This document shows positions 1 to 12,225 of a stretch of 64,000 nucleotides of DNA, one piece after another. The position numbers and the translations under genes were made by a program. Positions within the stretch are counted from its first letter, which is position 1, and each line of letters begins with the position of its first letter. Source of the stretch: Arenicola marina (lineage: Eukaryota > Annelida > Polychaeta > Arenicolidae); contig OZ025257.1 in NCBI GenBank assembly GCA_964019135.1, forward strand, positions 26,520,352 to 26,584,351, read 5' to 3'. The notes below the pieces were generated by a model. It was not told the origin of the DNA and made no database searches. It saw only the letters and a list, made by a program, of their open reading frames with translations.

Positions 1-1
1 A

Positions 2-526
2 ATGCATGAGCTTCAAATTGAAGTCGATGTCAACACTGCCAAGGCTCTCGGCCTACAAAGTGGAGCTGCCGCAGGCCAAATCCAGCTTGTGAAGACTGAG
101 GACGGTACCTTTACCCCGGTTATTATACCGCAGGGGGAGGCACCAGAGGTCTCTTATCCAGTCAGCTCCACCAGTACAGATTCAGCAGAGCTACCTACAG
201 AACAACCATCATCTGGGCATCGTGGGAAATCCAGGAATTCTCTGAAGGCGACTCCACCATCGAAATCTAAGCGACGATGTGCTGACAAGAACAACTCAGA
301 CTACCTGGAGAGGAGAGCACGTAACAACGTTGCAGTGAGAAAGAGCAGAGATAAAGCAAAGCTCCGACAGGTAGAAACTGAAGGGCGTGTCAAGGAATTG
401 GCACAAGAGAATGACAAGCTGCAGAAGAAGGTTGACCTACTCTCAAAAGAACTGGCAGTCCTCAAAGGATTATTCATCAATGTCGGAGCTGCTTTGCCGC
501 AAGAACTTGATCAATTCCTCCAGTGA
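2..526 (+). CDS. CEBP: C/EBP-family bZIP transcription factor, C-terminal part (5' end cut by window)
   Basis: The frame is open to the window edge, so the ATG at position 2 may be internal; 174 codons are visible, ending in TGA at 524-526. Residues about 100-122 form a basic region with RNNVAVRKSRDKAK, the DNA-contact signature of C/EBP proteins. It runs directly into a leucine zipper (about residues 128-160, heptad leucines in LAQENDKLQKKVDLLSKEL). The basic region is closer to the alpha/beta/delta type (VRKSRDKAK) than to C/EBP-gamma (VKKSRLKSK). The N-terminal 95 residues are acidic and Ser/Thr/Pro-rich and are probably regulatory or activating; they are not recognisable further. No intron interrupts the visible part, as in vertebrate CEBP genes. 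The gene converges tail to tail on SPIDR, which is also the human CEBPD-SPIDR arrangement. Family assignment is firm; the exact subtype is inferred. Confidence 0.88.
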   Translation: MHELQIEVDVNTAKALGLQSGAAAGQIQLVKTEDGTFTPVIIPQGEAPEVSYPVSSTSTDSAELPTEQPSSGHRGKSRNSLKATPPSKSKRRCADKNNSDYLERRARNNVAVRKSRDKAKLRQVETEGRVKELAQENDKLQKKVDLLSKELAVLKGLFINVGAALPQELDQFLQ

Positions 527-1040
527 CAATATTGACAATGACCAGATTGTATTGGACAATGGTCCATATTCTGAGGTGAAAAATCAAGATTCGTGTGAAC
601 AGTGTAGATTAAACAATCTAGACACATGTCCAACTGAAGAAACTTTTCATCCTGGTTATCGAAATGAGAACTCTGTAATTTACCAATCAATATCTCAGCC
701 ATACTGTAATGTTATTCTATTACGACAATGTCAAACTTGGTGTAATTTGAATGGAAAATGTTTCTCTTCCATTTATGGAGTGTTGAGAAGAACACCAATA
801 TCTGTCTTGAAGTATATGGACTACCTGAAATATCCATACAGTATAAATTACCAAAGTTTATTGAATCTTCGTAAATTCTGCAATGTAAATGTATTTCACA
901 TGCATTTGATCTTGAACAGTAAACCATACCTGAAAACAAGTTTTACTTATTGTTTTCAATACCTGATATGTCACTCTGAGAAGACTGCTTGCTCATTTTG
1001 AACAATATTTAGATTTAAGCCAAATATAAAGTCTCAATTA
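527..1040 (+). other. probable 3' UTR of the C/EBP gene
   Basis: AT-rich sequence directly after the C/EBP stop codon. A variant poly(A) signal (AATATAAA) lies near 1023-1030. The small ORFs here have no recognisable domain. The true cleavage site is not determined. Confidence 0.4.
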
Positions 1041-1665
1041 ACTGGTGTATCAGTGTCTGAAAGGCTAGCCAAGTCTTATTTGGAAAGAGATTTGATGGGG
1101 GGAGGAAAGATGAGTGGTGTTACCGGTAGTTCCCGTGACTGCTGTGGTGCCAGTCAGTGCAATGAAGAAAAGTGACTTCTACACCAGAAATTGTGGAAAC
1201 TTTCACCCAATATTAAAATTTGCTACTATCTTGCCATTTTGAGCTTACAACCAATTTGTTTGTTTCCTTTTACAGTAAGTGTATCTTACAAAAAACAGAA
1301 CTTCAAGTGCTATTCATTTTATTGTATGATTTATTTATACAATGGCCAGCATATATTACAACTTTGAGCAAAAACATAATTATATTTTACACCACTGAAA
1401 TGTAGCAACTGAACACCACATAATAGCACACAATCTCACAAATAACTAATCTGTCTAAGTGGCGCCAAAATATCAGATTACATTAATTTCATCTAGATGA
1501 ACAGAAACATTGGAGAGGACTTCCGTAACCATGCCTGTCAAGCGACCTGGTCTCTGGCCCAACACACATTGGACATCGTAGCCCTGAAACGAAACTTACT
1601 GGTTTACAAGGCGACATACATATCACAATTTGCAGAAAAGTCCATTGTTTCATTCTATGCATTTA

Positions 1666-1943
1666 GAAACCTAATAAACATCGCCGTTTCGGCTGTGATA
1701 TGGCAAACGTGTCTACCCCAGAACACCGCTTATCTCTGCCAAAAACTTATGATGTTTACCAGTAAGTTGAAAACCAGTGGTTAATTGATATCATGGGCAA
1801 GGCTAAGAGACTCCATTTGGCAGTCTGACATGCGTGGAATATAGACAAATTTTTTTTTTTATTATTCAAGGACTGACTCTTATTTGTATTTTGAGATCTT
1901 TAGTTTTGGCGGGAAAGAGATCTATATGCAACTTTAATTGCAT
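1666..1943 (+). repeat. dispersed repeat family A, copy 1
   Basis: About 280 bp align with 38166-38475 in the same orientation. Shared blocks include the stretch around AAACMTCGCCGTTT at the left and TTATTTGTATTTTGA followed by TTTAGTTTTGGCGGGAA at the right. Small indels separate the blocks. No terminal repeats or coding content are visible, so the class is unknown. Confidence 0.7.
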
Positions 1944-2268
1944 CACCACTTCTGGTTCAGGTCTTAAATGTAAATGTGGCCAAAATGACTTGCCTGATCT
2001 TCCGTTTCTGATGGCAGCAATTTCTTAATCGTTGACTCTTGCAGCTGGAATACACATTTTAAATTTTAAATGACTGTACATGACAACACTTGTCGATGTT
2101 TCACTTAAAAAGAACCAATTTTTGTGACATTCGAAACATTACTGAAATACACAAATCACTCTGCAAGCTCTCCAGTCCCGAGAGTTTTCTTGGCCCAACT
2201 TAGTCATTATGTGCACAAAAGTGACTTAAAAATCAAAATTTCTTGTCGTTTCCCCAATCCCTACACAC

Positions 2269-5200
2269 CCTTATTCTGATGGAAACACCAGCAGCGTTCA
2301 AATCGACCATCAACACCTCCAGATTGATGCGTTGCTTCGGATCGCGTACCAATTGCTCACACTGGCAACAGTAGAAGTCAGACCTACAAACGAAATCACT
2401 GCGAAAAATTACTGCAAAGTGAAAATTATCGTTAACGAACAGCTTTCAATGCTTAAATGTTACCATCGCGAGCAACACCAAGAAACACCAAACAACATTA
2501 CCAAATATTTTTCATTCGACCAAGTGTCCTTGTCATAGGGTAGAAAAAAAAAAAGTCATACACCAGAATATAAAATATGTATGCAGCACTTTAAAACTCC
2601 ATTAATACATTTTTGGTAGTTTTTATGGGGTCACATGTTCTACTTAAGTTTGGTCTACCTCTCCTACTGTGCGGAATGCAAGCTGTGCCTGGCCACCGAT
2701 GTATATATGCCAAAGTTATGCAGGTAGCGGTAAAAATATTAATTTTAAGTACGAGAGCAGCAACATTTAATTAAGCTTCACTTTGGGATTCACAAAATAC
2801 AGGAGCAGCAACGTTTAATTAAGCTTGACTTTGGCATAACGACAATTTCCACCAGGCCAGGTTGCGACCAGAAACACTGTTCGACCAGGCAATAATGAAT
2901 AAAACCATCCTTGGGGTCATTTCACCGGGTCGGTGATAAACGGGCCAATTTGGGAGTGGGTTCTGATTCTACCTGGTCAGCGATAAACTGGTCAATCTGG
3001 GTGTGGGTTCTGGTTCTACCTGGTCAGTGATAAACTGGTCAATTTGTGTGTGGGTTCTGGTTCTACCTGGTCTGTGATAAACTGGTCAATCTGGGTGTGG
3101 GTTCTGATTCTACCTGGTCGGTAATAAACTGGTCAATCTGGGTGTGGGTTCTGGTTCTACTTGGTCTGTGATAAACTGGTCAATCTGGGTGTGGGTTCTG
3201 ATTCTACCTGGTCGGTAATAAACTGGTCAATCTGGGTGTGGGTTCTGGTTCTACTTGGTCTGTGATAAACTGGTCAATCTGGGTGAGGGTTATGGTTCTA
3301 CATGGTCCGTGATAAACTGGTCAATCTGGGTGTGGGTCTGGTTCTACATGGTCCGTGATAAACTGGTCAATCTGTGAGTGGGTTCAGGATCTACCAGATC
3401 TGTGATAAACTGGTTAATCTGTGAGTGGGTTCTGTATCTACCAGATCTGTGATAAACTGGTCAATCTGGGTGTGGGTTCTGGTTCTACCTGGTCCGTGAT
3501 AATTTGGTCAATCTGTGAGTGGGTTCTGGATCTACCAGATCTGTGATAAACTGGTCAGTCTGTGTGGGTTCTGGATCTACCAGATCTGTGATAAACTGGT
3601 CAATCTGGGTGTGGGTTCTGGTTCTACCAGGTCCGTGATAAACTGGTCAATCTGTGAGAGGGTTCTGGATCTACCAGATCTGTGATAAACTGGTCAGTCT
3701 GTGTGGGTTCTGGATCTACCAGATCTGTGATAAACTGGTCAATCTGGGTGTGGGTTCTGGTTCTACCTGGTCTGTGATAAACTGGTCAATATGTGAGTGG
3801 GTTCTGGATCTACCAGATCTGTGATAAACTAGTCAATCTGGGTGCCCGTTCTGATTCTACCTGGTCGGTGATAAACTGGTAAATCTAGGTGTGGGTTCTG
3901 GTTCCACATGGTCCGTGATAAACTGGTCAATTTGTGTGTGGGTTCTGGTTCTACCTGGTCGGTGATAAACCGGTCCATCTGGGTGTGGGTTTTCTGATTC
4001 TACCTGGTCGGTAATAATCTGGTCAATTTGTGTGTGGGTTCTGGTTTTACCTGGTCAGTGATAAAATTGTCAATTTGTGTGTGGGTTCTGGTTCTGATAA
4101 ACTAGTCAATCTGTCAGTGGGTTGGGGTTTTACCTGGTCGCTTTATTTTCTTGAAGCTGATCACCACCACATACGTTACATTCCAGCCAATAAAAGGCCG
4201 TCGATTCATCAACTCCCATGATTTCTCCTATAAAGAAAACCAGTGAAGCATAGATAATTTGCATCACAGTGTCCATTGACTGATAATAAACAAATAGTCT
4301 CATCACCGTATTTAAAAGCAACTTGACACACATGTGAACGAGATGTGTCATATTCTGGTAAGACTACTATACACATGTAGTGCAAATGTCTTAAAGCATA
4401 CTGACCGTCAACCCAGACAAGATCATTCTCCTTGACCGCGTCGCTGATGTCCGCCAGAGTGACGCCGATGTGACGCAAGCGGTCACGTGCTTCCGTCTCT
4501 AATGGCAACAGCCTACTGTAGCCGTCAAGACACAGGGTACCTGTGAGACAAATGTTAAAGGTAACACATTTATATTACTGCATCAAAGTTCGGAATGTAT
4601 ATACATGATGCAAGTATGTCGGACGTCAGTACTGTTCCCTCCCCAGAGTTGGAGACCACTTCACTGTGGACCACTGTAAAATGAACGATAAGGAAATTAA
4701 AGGACCACATACTACGTAACACTGTGACCACCGCTTCGATTCCAAGGGACGAGCTCTTACCTCGGACGCTCGACACGTCCCGGAAGAAGAACGCTGGATA
4801 ATGGCCGGCGTCTCCAGGCAGCAGCGCTCCTGGCGCCACCTGCAGGCGGGCGTACCCGACCGCCAGAGTCGTGTCGCAGACATACAGCTCCATGGACGCA
4901 GGCGGCGAAGTCTGGAGTAGACAAAGGTTTGAGTGCTATCTAATTAAGCTGCGACCACAAAACATTTTCAAGACTATTCCATGGATAACGTACGGGTTGC
5001 GAAATCTGCGTCACCAAAACCACATATTCTATAATTAGATCTGGAAGTATCATACCCTTTGAGAATTAATGGAAATTATTTTAAATGATGCCTGCTAATA
5101 ACGACATATTTGATGTATGGAATACAGTGAAATACTATCAATTTTTATGCCAAGCCGTCACGCCCAAGTTAAAAAAAATTCACAACAATCCAATATTAGT

Positions 5201-8200
5201 AGTTTGTTATCGGCTACATAGCTCGCATGGTATCAAAGAATTTCAAACACATAACAATACCTGAAATATTATTTTTCCGCTAAACGAGACCCGCTGAGCA
5301 GCCGTCGTGTTTCCCGCGCCCAGACAGTGCTGGAGGGACGTGGTCAGCGGCGCCGTGTAGACGCTCGGTGAATCGTGCCGCGGAGATGGTTCAGTGGCCA
5401 CCGTGACATGTGCCTCCCCTAGAGTGGCCTGCAGGACGTAGCTAAACTCTGCCTTCCGTACCACGACAGCCGCTCCAACACACTGCTAATAAAAGAACAG
5501 CATAACTGTGTCTGCTATTACAAATTACTACAATATGTTATATAGAAGGTGGACCAGTGATTGCGCACTTGCCGAAATGCATTTTCATTATTTGCTTCAT
5601 ATGAAATTGTGTCCAAACTTTTACACGACAGATGCCTTCATGTGTGACAGCTATCTTAACGTCTATTTTGTAAGATTCCAAGCAAGCTGCATATTATTTA
5701 ACCATCTTTTGCTTTGTGCGTAATCACTGGTCTGATAACTCTAGTGCTGTATCATAGTGAGTAATGATACTACTTTATGGCGCGACAGCGGTGTCTAGGG
5801 GAGTTGTTTATCGTTTGATTACTTCTCTTATCCGTAACCAGGTGAGGTTTAATACAAGAGCGTTTTGTATGGACTATGAGAGTTCAGTACAGGTTTGAGG
5901 TGTTATTGCCACTATGCCTGGCTGATTCGTTCCAAATTATTTTACAAACTGTACCACCATAGATATAGGCACATGCTGGCTGCTTCAGTATATTTTCAAG
6001 CATATACTGTAGTACAACATTTGATACAGGAGATGGACCTGTTACCTGTTGAGAGCTGTCCTGGCTCGAGGCATCGATGGGGTCCACCGCCTCGGGTCTC
6101 CAGACGCTGTCGATCAGGCTGAACAGACGCGGACACCTGAGTGACGGTAACCCGATTAAACAGCAATTAATTTTTTTTTTTTTTTAAATAAATATTTATG
6201 GTGATAAATATTGTACTTTCGTCTGTTCTGCCAACGACGTGTACGCGCATCTCGCGAACAATAGAATATCACACGTTTCCATAACGTCTCCCACTTTCTG
6301 CAGTAATTCATGTTAATGAACTAAGACACGGACAAGAAATAATCAAGCTGGACCAAATGAAGATGAAAAGACTGCTGTGCCTTGGTACTTTACAAGTACA
6401 CATGAAGCTTAGTCATTTAAATACTTAAACAGGTATCCATTATCAATGTCTCGGCGCCATCCGACACCGGAGATTATTTGTAAAATAAGTAATACATTTA
6501 ATAGTGAAACAATCTTGAGCGCAAAAGATCCGTATCATGGCAGGAGTCTCTCGGGGTCTACCTGGTCCTGCTTGTTCGCTGAACGACGTGCAGCCCGTGG
6601 AAAGTGGCGCTGCGACCTTCACCTTCATGGATGGCGCGTTGCCAGGACGCCACATGTTCCATGCCGGCCTGCAGCTGTACCTCGACCAGGAAGCCCACTC
6701 TGTCCTGGACAAGGAGAGACCAGCTCCTCCCACAGGCCCCATCATCGCCGTCACATCTCTGCGGCTTTTTCACACGCCTAGGGGAGAGCGGAAACCATTA
6801 TAGTCAGGCTTAGTCTCGTCTGGTTTATGGCTTACTTAATGACTAATATACTAGGGCTATGGAACGAAACCTTTGGCAGGGCTGTTTGGTGTAAATCAAA
6901 TGATTTAACACGGACGACATTGAATTAAGAACCACATTTATGACGTCAGAAATGAAATGAAATGTGGGTGAATAGGTAGATTTGTTCCCATAGATTTGGC
7001 CAAGAAACATCCCGCGACAAAGAAAGCGTAAGTTAGATGAAAGTTCAAGTCTGTCCACAAACACATAATCAGAATGCGGGGGATCTCATCTTGAAGAAAC
7101 CACAATGGAAGGATGCAAGAATGTACAGGGCATCCATCTGGGATACACGTCTATAATATTGAGAAGACTAAGTATTAGAAGTAAGCTATATATGAGGTGA
7201 CGTACCGGCAGCAGACCCGTTGTATGACGGCCGAGAAAGCGACGGAGCGGCCGCCGGCTGAGCGCCCAATACTGTCCAGGATTGACTGACCACGTGGCTG
7301 CGGGTCGCACGGGGTCGCACTGACACACGTCACGGACCGCACGAGATGTGACGTCGCCGAACAGGCGCTGGGGGGAGGGTCTTCCGACAGTCTGGACAGC
7401 GCAGCGGGACTCGGACTCTGCGGGGTGCAATCCGGATCAAAAACACGTGTGTTAAAGCAAAAACGACTACATCCATCGCAAAGGTTTCCAGTGTCGACCG
7501 ATTAAAATACCGGCAAATACTCACCTGTAATGTCAAAATAGTTGTTTCTGTAGAAAGCTGCATGTTGAATAAAAACTCAGAAATACTACACACAGAAAGC
7601 TCATGAATAAAAGTCAGATCAAACACATCTTCACACAAGCCGCTTATTCGTGCATGGAGGACAAAAGCCCGCATTACAAGGCCGCACTATGTGAAGGTAT
7701 TGCACAGCGAACACCCACCTGAGGCGGCCATTGTACTGGGCACAGCAGGGCGCGGCATTCCGAGGCCGCCAGAGTTGGATCTGAAGCAACATAATCACAT
7801 GTTACTAAGGAATTATTTCATATATGCACGCACAGTGTTAGTAATTATCGAGCTTCCTCGGTACGTACTTTATCTTGCAAACAATCTAGCCCATGTTCCT
7901 ATGGCAATCGTTACCCTTAATATATAATGAGCCGGCGGCCATAAAAATTAAACGAGAAACAGAAAACATTACTTAAATTCAGAACATAAGAAATAACAAA
8001 GATATTGGATCAAGGATTGCTGTTTTAGTGCATATAATAGTGCATACGAATATAATCGCTCAACCAGGTCAAGAGAGTAGGTGCTTCTGTGCCTATAGGC
8101 TGCCTTTCAACACACTGGTGGATTAAGGACTAGTGCTTTAGGCCATATCGCGCACCCACAGGTTAAACACGGCAAAGGAAAATTAATTAAAATATATTTC

Positions 8201-9070
8201 AAGCCGCATTTGGGCCCATGAAGGGTAAATAATGGCAAGAGACCTCCCCGGGAAACGATTAGATTAGAAAACGATTAGGATTAGATGAGCCCCATACGCA
8301 GGTACAAGGGTTCGAACCCACGACCTGTTCGTCTGCAGCACAATTAGACTGTTTATCAAGTGAGTAAGGGAGGCACCCGCTGGGGAAAGGGAGCTCAAGG
8401 ATCTATCCTGACTCCGTTACCTTTTGTACAAGGACAGGTCCACGTCGACAGGACGTGTGGCTGCCAGCAGCGACTTTCAGCGTCACGTCGCCCGATGTCA
8501 GGTGACAAGAAACCAGCCTTCACCACTTGAGAATGGTCCGTGCACAGGAGGAGGGGTCGAGAACCGCTCAATGTCATTATCTTCCTGCAATTAGAAGATA
8601 TCACTTCCATTTGTATGCCATCATCTATGAATTCGGATGCCATACATTGAGCATAAATTGGCATTGCCCTCGCAGTAGAAGCAATGTATCACATTATTCA
8701 TACAACCATTATTAACAAAACAACATCACTTTATGTTCAGGTCTTTAAAGAAAATTAATTGTCTGTAATATCATAGATAAGATATCTTCTATCACTGTAC
8801 ATAAAAACGAACACCCAATGGTCATTGATACCGATCCACTGAAAATAAATTCTCGCTTTAGTCACAGAACTGACCAAGGCGGATGAAGGACAACCGTGGA
8901 TCCCACAGTGACGTCATCACAGCCTGATAACGTCATCAGGGCGTCGACGGAGTCGCCCTGTCGCAGCTTAGCATTGCTCGTGCCGATTTCTAAGACTTCC
9001 ATCTCACATCGGATTGTTCCGGAGCCCTTTTCGACGGTTTTCACCCCCAGTCTAACTCCACAGTTCTCAG
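2269..9070 (-). CDS. SPIDR: SPIDR, scaffold protein of homologous recombination: exons 6-16 (C-terminal half)
   Basis: Exons, in transcript order: 9070-8875, 8584-8421, 7780-7719, 7417-7206, 6777-6562, 6136-6046, 5482-5261, 4911-4761, 4540-4406, 4227-4134, 2383-2269. Each has AG/GT borders and every junction keeps codon phase, which is strong evidence for one gene. Recognisable SPIDR landmarks are HPPWKIMTLSGSRP, SLLVQD followed by FSLIDSVWRPE, and GVDESTAFYW. Two CxxC pairs (CNVC in 4227-4134, CCQC in 2383-2269) form a zinc ribbon near the C-terminus. SPIDR is a nuclear protein that in vertebrates bridges BLM helicase and RAD51 during homologous recombination; that role is inherited from the family, not seen here. 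The intron after exon 15 is filled by the 47-bp array. The last donor (2268, GTGTGT) is the weakest call, and any exon(s) coding the final C-terminal segment were not found between 527 and 2268. Confidence 0.85.
2750..2838 (+). repeat. short tandem duplication, about 49-bp period
   Basis: The phrase GAGCAGCAACRTTTAATTAA followed by GCTTSACTTTGG occurs at about 2755 and again at about 2803. It lies in SPIDR's terminal intron, just before the 47-bp array. Confidence 0.6.
2930..4133 (+). repeat. minisatellite, 47-bp unit, about 25 copies, seeded on a SPIDR 5' splice site
   Basis: The unit runs roughly GATAAACTGGTCAATCTGGG then TGTGGGTTCTGGTTCTACCT then GGTCAGT, with units of 44-49 bp and one 83-bp spacing at the right end. 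On the minus strand (SPIDR sense) each unit contains GACCAG|GTARAA-like sequence. The array begins exactly at the donor of the exon 4227-4134, whose own end reads GACCAG|GTAAAA. Variants such as ATCTG|GTAGAT keep the GT. Confidence 0.92.
5552..5732 (+). mobile_element. MITE-like element with 17-bp terminal inverted repeats, copy 1
   Basis: The ends read GACCAGTGATTGCGCAC and the reverse complement GACCAGTGATTACGCAC (16 of 17 match). The 181-bp body is related to 12226-12420 on the opposite strand. It lies in a SPIDR intron. No clear target duplication is visible and no transposase is encoded. Confidence 0.55.
8300..8400 (-). repeat. tRNA-derived SINE fragment
   Basis: The minus strand carries a B-box-like GGGTTCGAACCC preceded by a degenerate A-box-like segment. 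It lies in a SPIDR intron. It does not fold as an intact tRNA. Confidence 0.35.
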
Positions 9071-9179
9071 CTGTAAGATAAAAGACGGTGGTGGCAAGAC
9101 GGAAGGCTGGTGTTTTAGACAACCTTGGACCCCACGAAGGTTATATAGGCCTACGAAATTTCCTGGGACACGGACAGGA

Positions 9180-9236
9180 GGTTTAGGTGAAGCTTTAAGC
9201 CTGCTCACCGATTGAGCTAGGGAGACTCCCCTTGGA
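9180..9236 (-). repeat. tRNA-derived SINE head fragment
   Basis: The minus strand carries the A-box-like CTAGCTCAATCGGTGAGCAG inside a SPIDR intron, without a matching B box. Confidence 0.3.
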
Positions 9237-9667
9237 AATTCGTGCCATATGAAAAGTCATATACGTGCCGGTACACACAAAAGTTAATTGTTTATACGGC
9301 ACTGAGTGGCTTGTTTGTCGTATGGCTCAATGTCATTTTGGAGCTCCGATGAGCCAGGTCAGACCACCCTCGTGTTTAATGACTATGCTCATTAAGTTTT
9401 CAATTCGATTTGGGGTATGAATAGAGTTTAGTAAATCTGATTGACGGTCATCATGGGAGTGTCAAAGTGACACGCTAGGGAAAGAACAAATGTTACCAAT
9501 ATAAATATAATCTGGGGCAACGATGATGCTGGAAACCATACTGTACATCTGAATCCCACCTCAATTCGTGCTTCAAAGAGTTACATAGAAATCACACAAG
9601 TTCTAAACTAATGAATCTCAACTTTTTTATTCTGCTTACACAGATTAAACACAATACCCTCACGTAC

Positions 9668-11715
9668 CTTGTGTGCCAGTTTTCATCAGTTTGTGGGCCC
9701 AGAAGGCCTTCGCCGACTTCTGCCGCTGTAGCAAGCGCTGCAATCTATCAGCTAAACCGTCTCTGGATGACAATTAAAACAGTGTTTCAACCCAAATTTC
9801 CCAAGCATCAGATTTCTCAGACCAAAAGTTGAAAGAATATAAAGCACTTAAGGGGTGGGGGGGGGGGAGGGGGCGTTAATAAATTCCGACGTCGAACCGT
9901 TATACAATGTTCTCTGTCACCTACTTCACATATCTGGGTTTCTTTTTCTTGGCGGAATCCATCACAGTTTCTTCCTGCTCGATGTTTTCTGGAAAAGCAC
10001 ACGCCGAGTTGCCTTGGGCTTCTTCTGACAGCCACTGTAACTTTTTTACCCAGTCACTGGCCTTGACTTTCTTCTCGGACTCGGTGCATGCACCTTGCGC
10101 TGGATCCCCCATGGCAGTCGATGGTGCGGATTCACAGCTACTGAGTCCTTGCTCCTGGTAGGGATCAAAACATGTCTCAATGTCTGATGCTCATAAAACC
10201 ATCGGTCCATAATCGGGCAGATCACGAATTTCTGATGAAATTCTGAAGTTACAAACTCATACAATTGGTTAATGCATTAGTTACAATACATGTACATACA
10301 TACTAAGGTGCTATCATGTCTTCTATTAAAAGGTGCTATCATGTCTTCTATTAAAAGGTGTTATCCATAACATTGTCACAAAAATTAACACACAGCTTAC
10401 ATGATTTTAGTAAACAGTCTATTAAAATCGACACTAAGCTGAAAACTTATTGACACAAATTATTCATTTTCTGGCTCTGATATGAGACTTAAAATGACAT
10501 TGCTTTTTTGATGAGATGAGAACAAAACATTTCACTGCAATGCATACCTGTGTGTCCTCCTCGCCAATGGATTCATCCTCAGAGCTGTAATCTTCTATAC
10601 TGAGATTTATATCGGTACTGATCTGTGGGATATGAAAAACGTTTTTACATCCCAGCAGGTTTTTTGGCCCAATTTATCCTTCATGTACATAAAAGCTTCA
10701 TTTAATTCATATTCTAATCTATAAGATGCATGCTACTACACGATATACCACTATCATATATATTGAGCTTTCTATCAGACACACCATACAATCAAGCCAT
10801 CAAGATATTAAAAGTAGAATATCCAGCAGTAAAGCCAGGGTAGCTTCTCGATTCGGGTATATGCATACTGTTAAAGAATGCATCTGCACCTGGCTTGCCA
10901 CGTCCGATTTTCGCTGACTGGCTGGTGGGCTGTCTATGTCATCTATGCTGGGAACTGAAGACTCCTGGGTTACTTGTGTAGGAGATTTTTGCCCTATTAA
11001 ATCAATGCCTGAAAAACAACAAACAGGAAAACCAGTGTTTTGCTTCCTGAGATAATTGTCAGAATCAAGATCACCCTTTTATTGGGTAATAACTTGAAGA
11101 GTATTTCAAACCAGATCCCTTTTTGCATGTCACATTTCTCATGTAATCCAAGAACTAAATTACTGGTAGCTGTTAACATTTTACATTAGACCTCCATACA
11201 CACTGAAAAAATAGAGGTACCCCCAAGAGAGTACACATACCTATATATAGATTGGGATACAGTAGAACCTGCTTAAACTGCTGTGTGCAGAGCATCAGAT
11301 ATTACCAGTAGGTTTACTGAGTTTCAAAATTGATTAACTTGACAAAAATAATTAAGGACATGACAAAAGGTCTGATGCTGAGAGGATTATGGTTTAGATT
11401 GTTGTCACGAATTTATAGTTAAATGACTGTTAAATTCTAAGTGAAATTGATGAAATTATGTCCACTTATAGCTGTTGAAGTCAGTTTTACCAAAGTCTCA
11501 GGTAACAATTGGTACTTACAGTTGGCATCTCTTTGTTTCTTGGAGGGACCTCTTCGCACATTACTCATAGACATGCCAGTAAAGCCATCCATTCTGTGAG
11601 TCCAAGATTTATCGCTTTGCTCAGCAGAAATGTGGCATAACCGCTTGTTGGTCTGAGGTCTTGTTGCAGTTGGTATCTCATCTTCGTGTTTGACATCATA
11701 TGGTTCATAATGTAG
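9668..11715 (-). CDS. SPIDR: SPIDR exons 1-5 as visible (N-terminal half, start not resolved)
   Basis: Exons in transcript order: 11715-11520, 11008-10890, 10622-10548, 10154-9925, 9762-9668. All borders are AG/GT and phases match through to the next exon at 9070. The N-terminal part is acidic and serine-rich (SIEDYSSEDESIGEEDTQ), as expected for the disordered SPIDR N-terminus, then a lysine-rich stretch (DSAKKKKPRYV) leads into the conserved helix LADRLQRLLQRQKSAKAFW. At 9925 the donor GTAGGT must be used; reading through gives an immediate TAG, which makes a false short ORF end there. The first visible exon begins in phase 0 after an acceptor, so at least one upstream exon is missing. A candidate short exon at 16526-16476 (ATG to GTATTA donor) is possible but unsupported. 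Confidence 0.82.
10303..10362 (+). repeat. short tandem repeat, 24-bp unit
   Basis: AAGGTGCTATCATGTCTTCT plus ATTA is repeated twice with a partial third unit, in a SPIDR intron. Confidence 0.6.
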
Positions 11716-12225
11716 CTAAACAGATAAAATAAAGAATTCAATGGATACATCTGAACTTTTACTTTAATGAATTTATGATATAACATAGAAGTATGAAAAA
11801 TAAACAATTATATCAATAATACTAGTACATTAATAGTTCATGAACAATATATCTTCTCAATTACTTGACTTTAGAACTTAATGTGACCTCATCAGCTGGT
11901 CCAATAGAAGGTCTTATTATTTTAATTGAAATGTGACTGGTGCCTTCTTTTGCAGAAGGCAGTTTAATGTGAAAGTACTACACCATTCCCCTCTGCTGTA
12001 TAGAAATCACCACTTCCCAGTTTAGCAACCAGGTACAATGGTCCCTGCATTATACAGCTATGCTATTCAATAGTGAAGAGCTGGAGAAATAATCAGTATC
12101 TTTCAGTGACTGAATGCTTATGCTATCATGGATAAGTGGGAAAAAAGCCAGAGCTGCATCAAAGACTCGGAAGCTGAATTATAGTGCCATTTGAGTGTGT
12201 GATCATACTTGAATAAAAACTGCCC

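Noticed and set aside
2930..4133. CRISPR-like array
   Set aside because: Units are contiguous without unique spacers, in a eukaryotic intron; the same holds for all other arrays in the window.
6537..6803. Plus-strand ORF with protein-like composition
   Set aside because: It is antisense to SPIDR exon 6777-6562, whose frame and phases fit the gene on both sides.
9817..10035. Minus ORF ending the SPIDR N-terminal region as a separate gene
   Set aside because: The apparent stop after PRYVK lies past a good GTAGGT donor; splicing to 9762 keeps phase and continues the SPIDR sequence.
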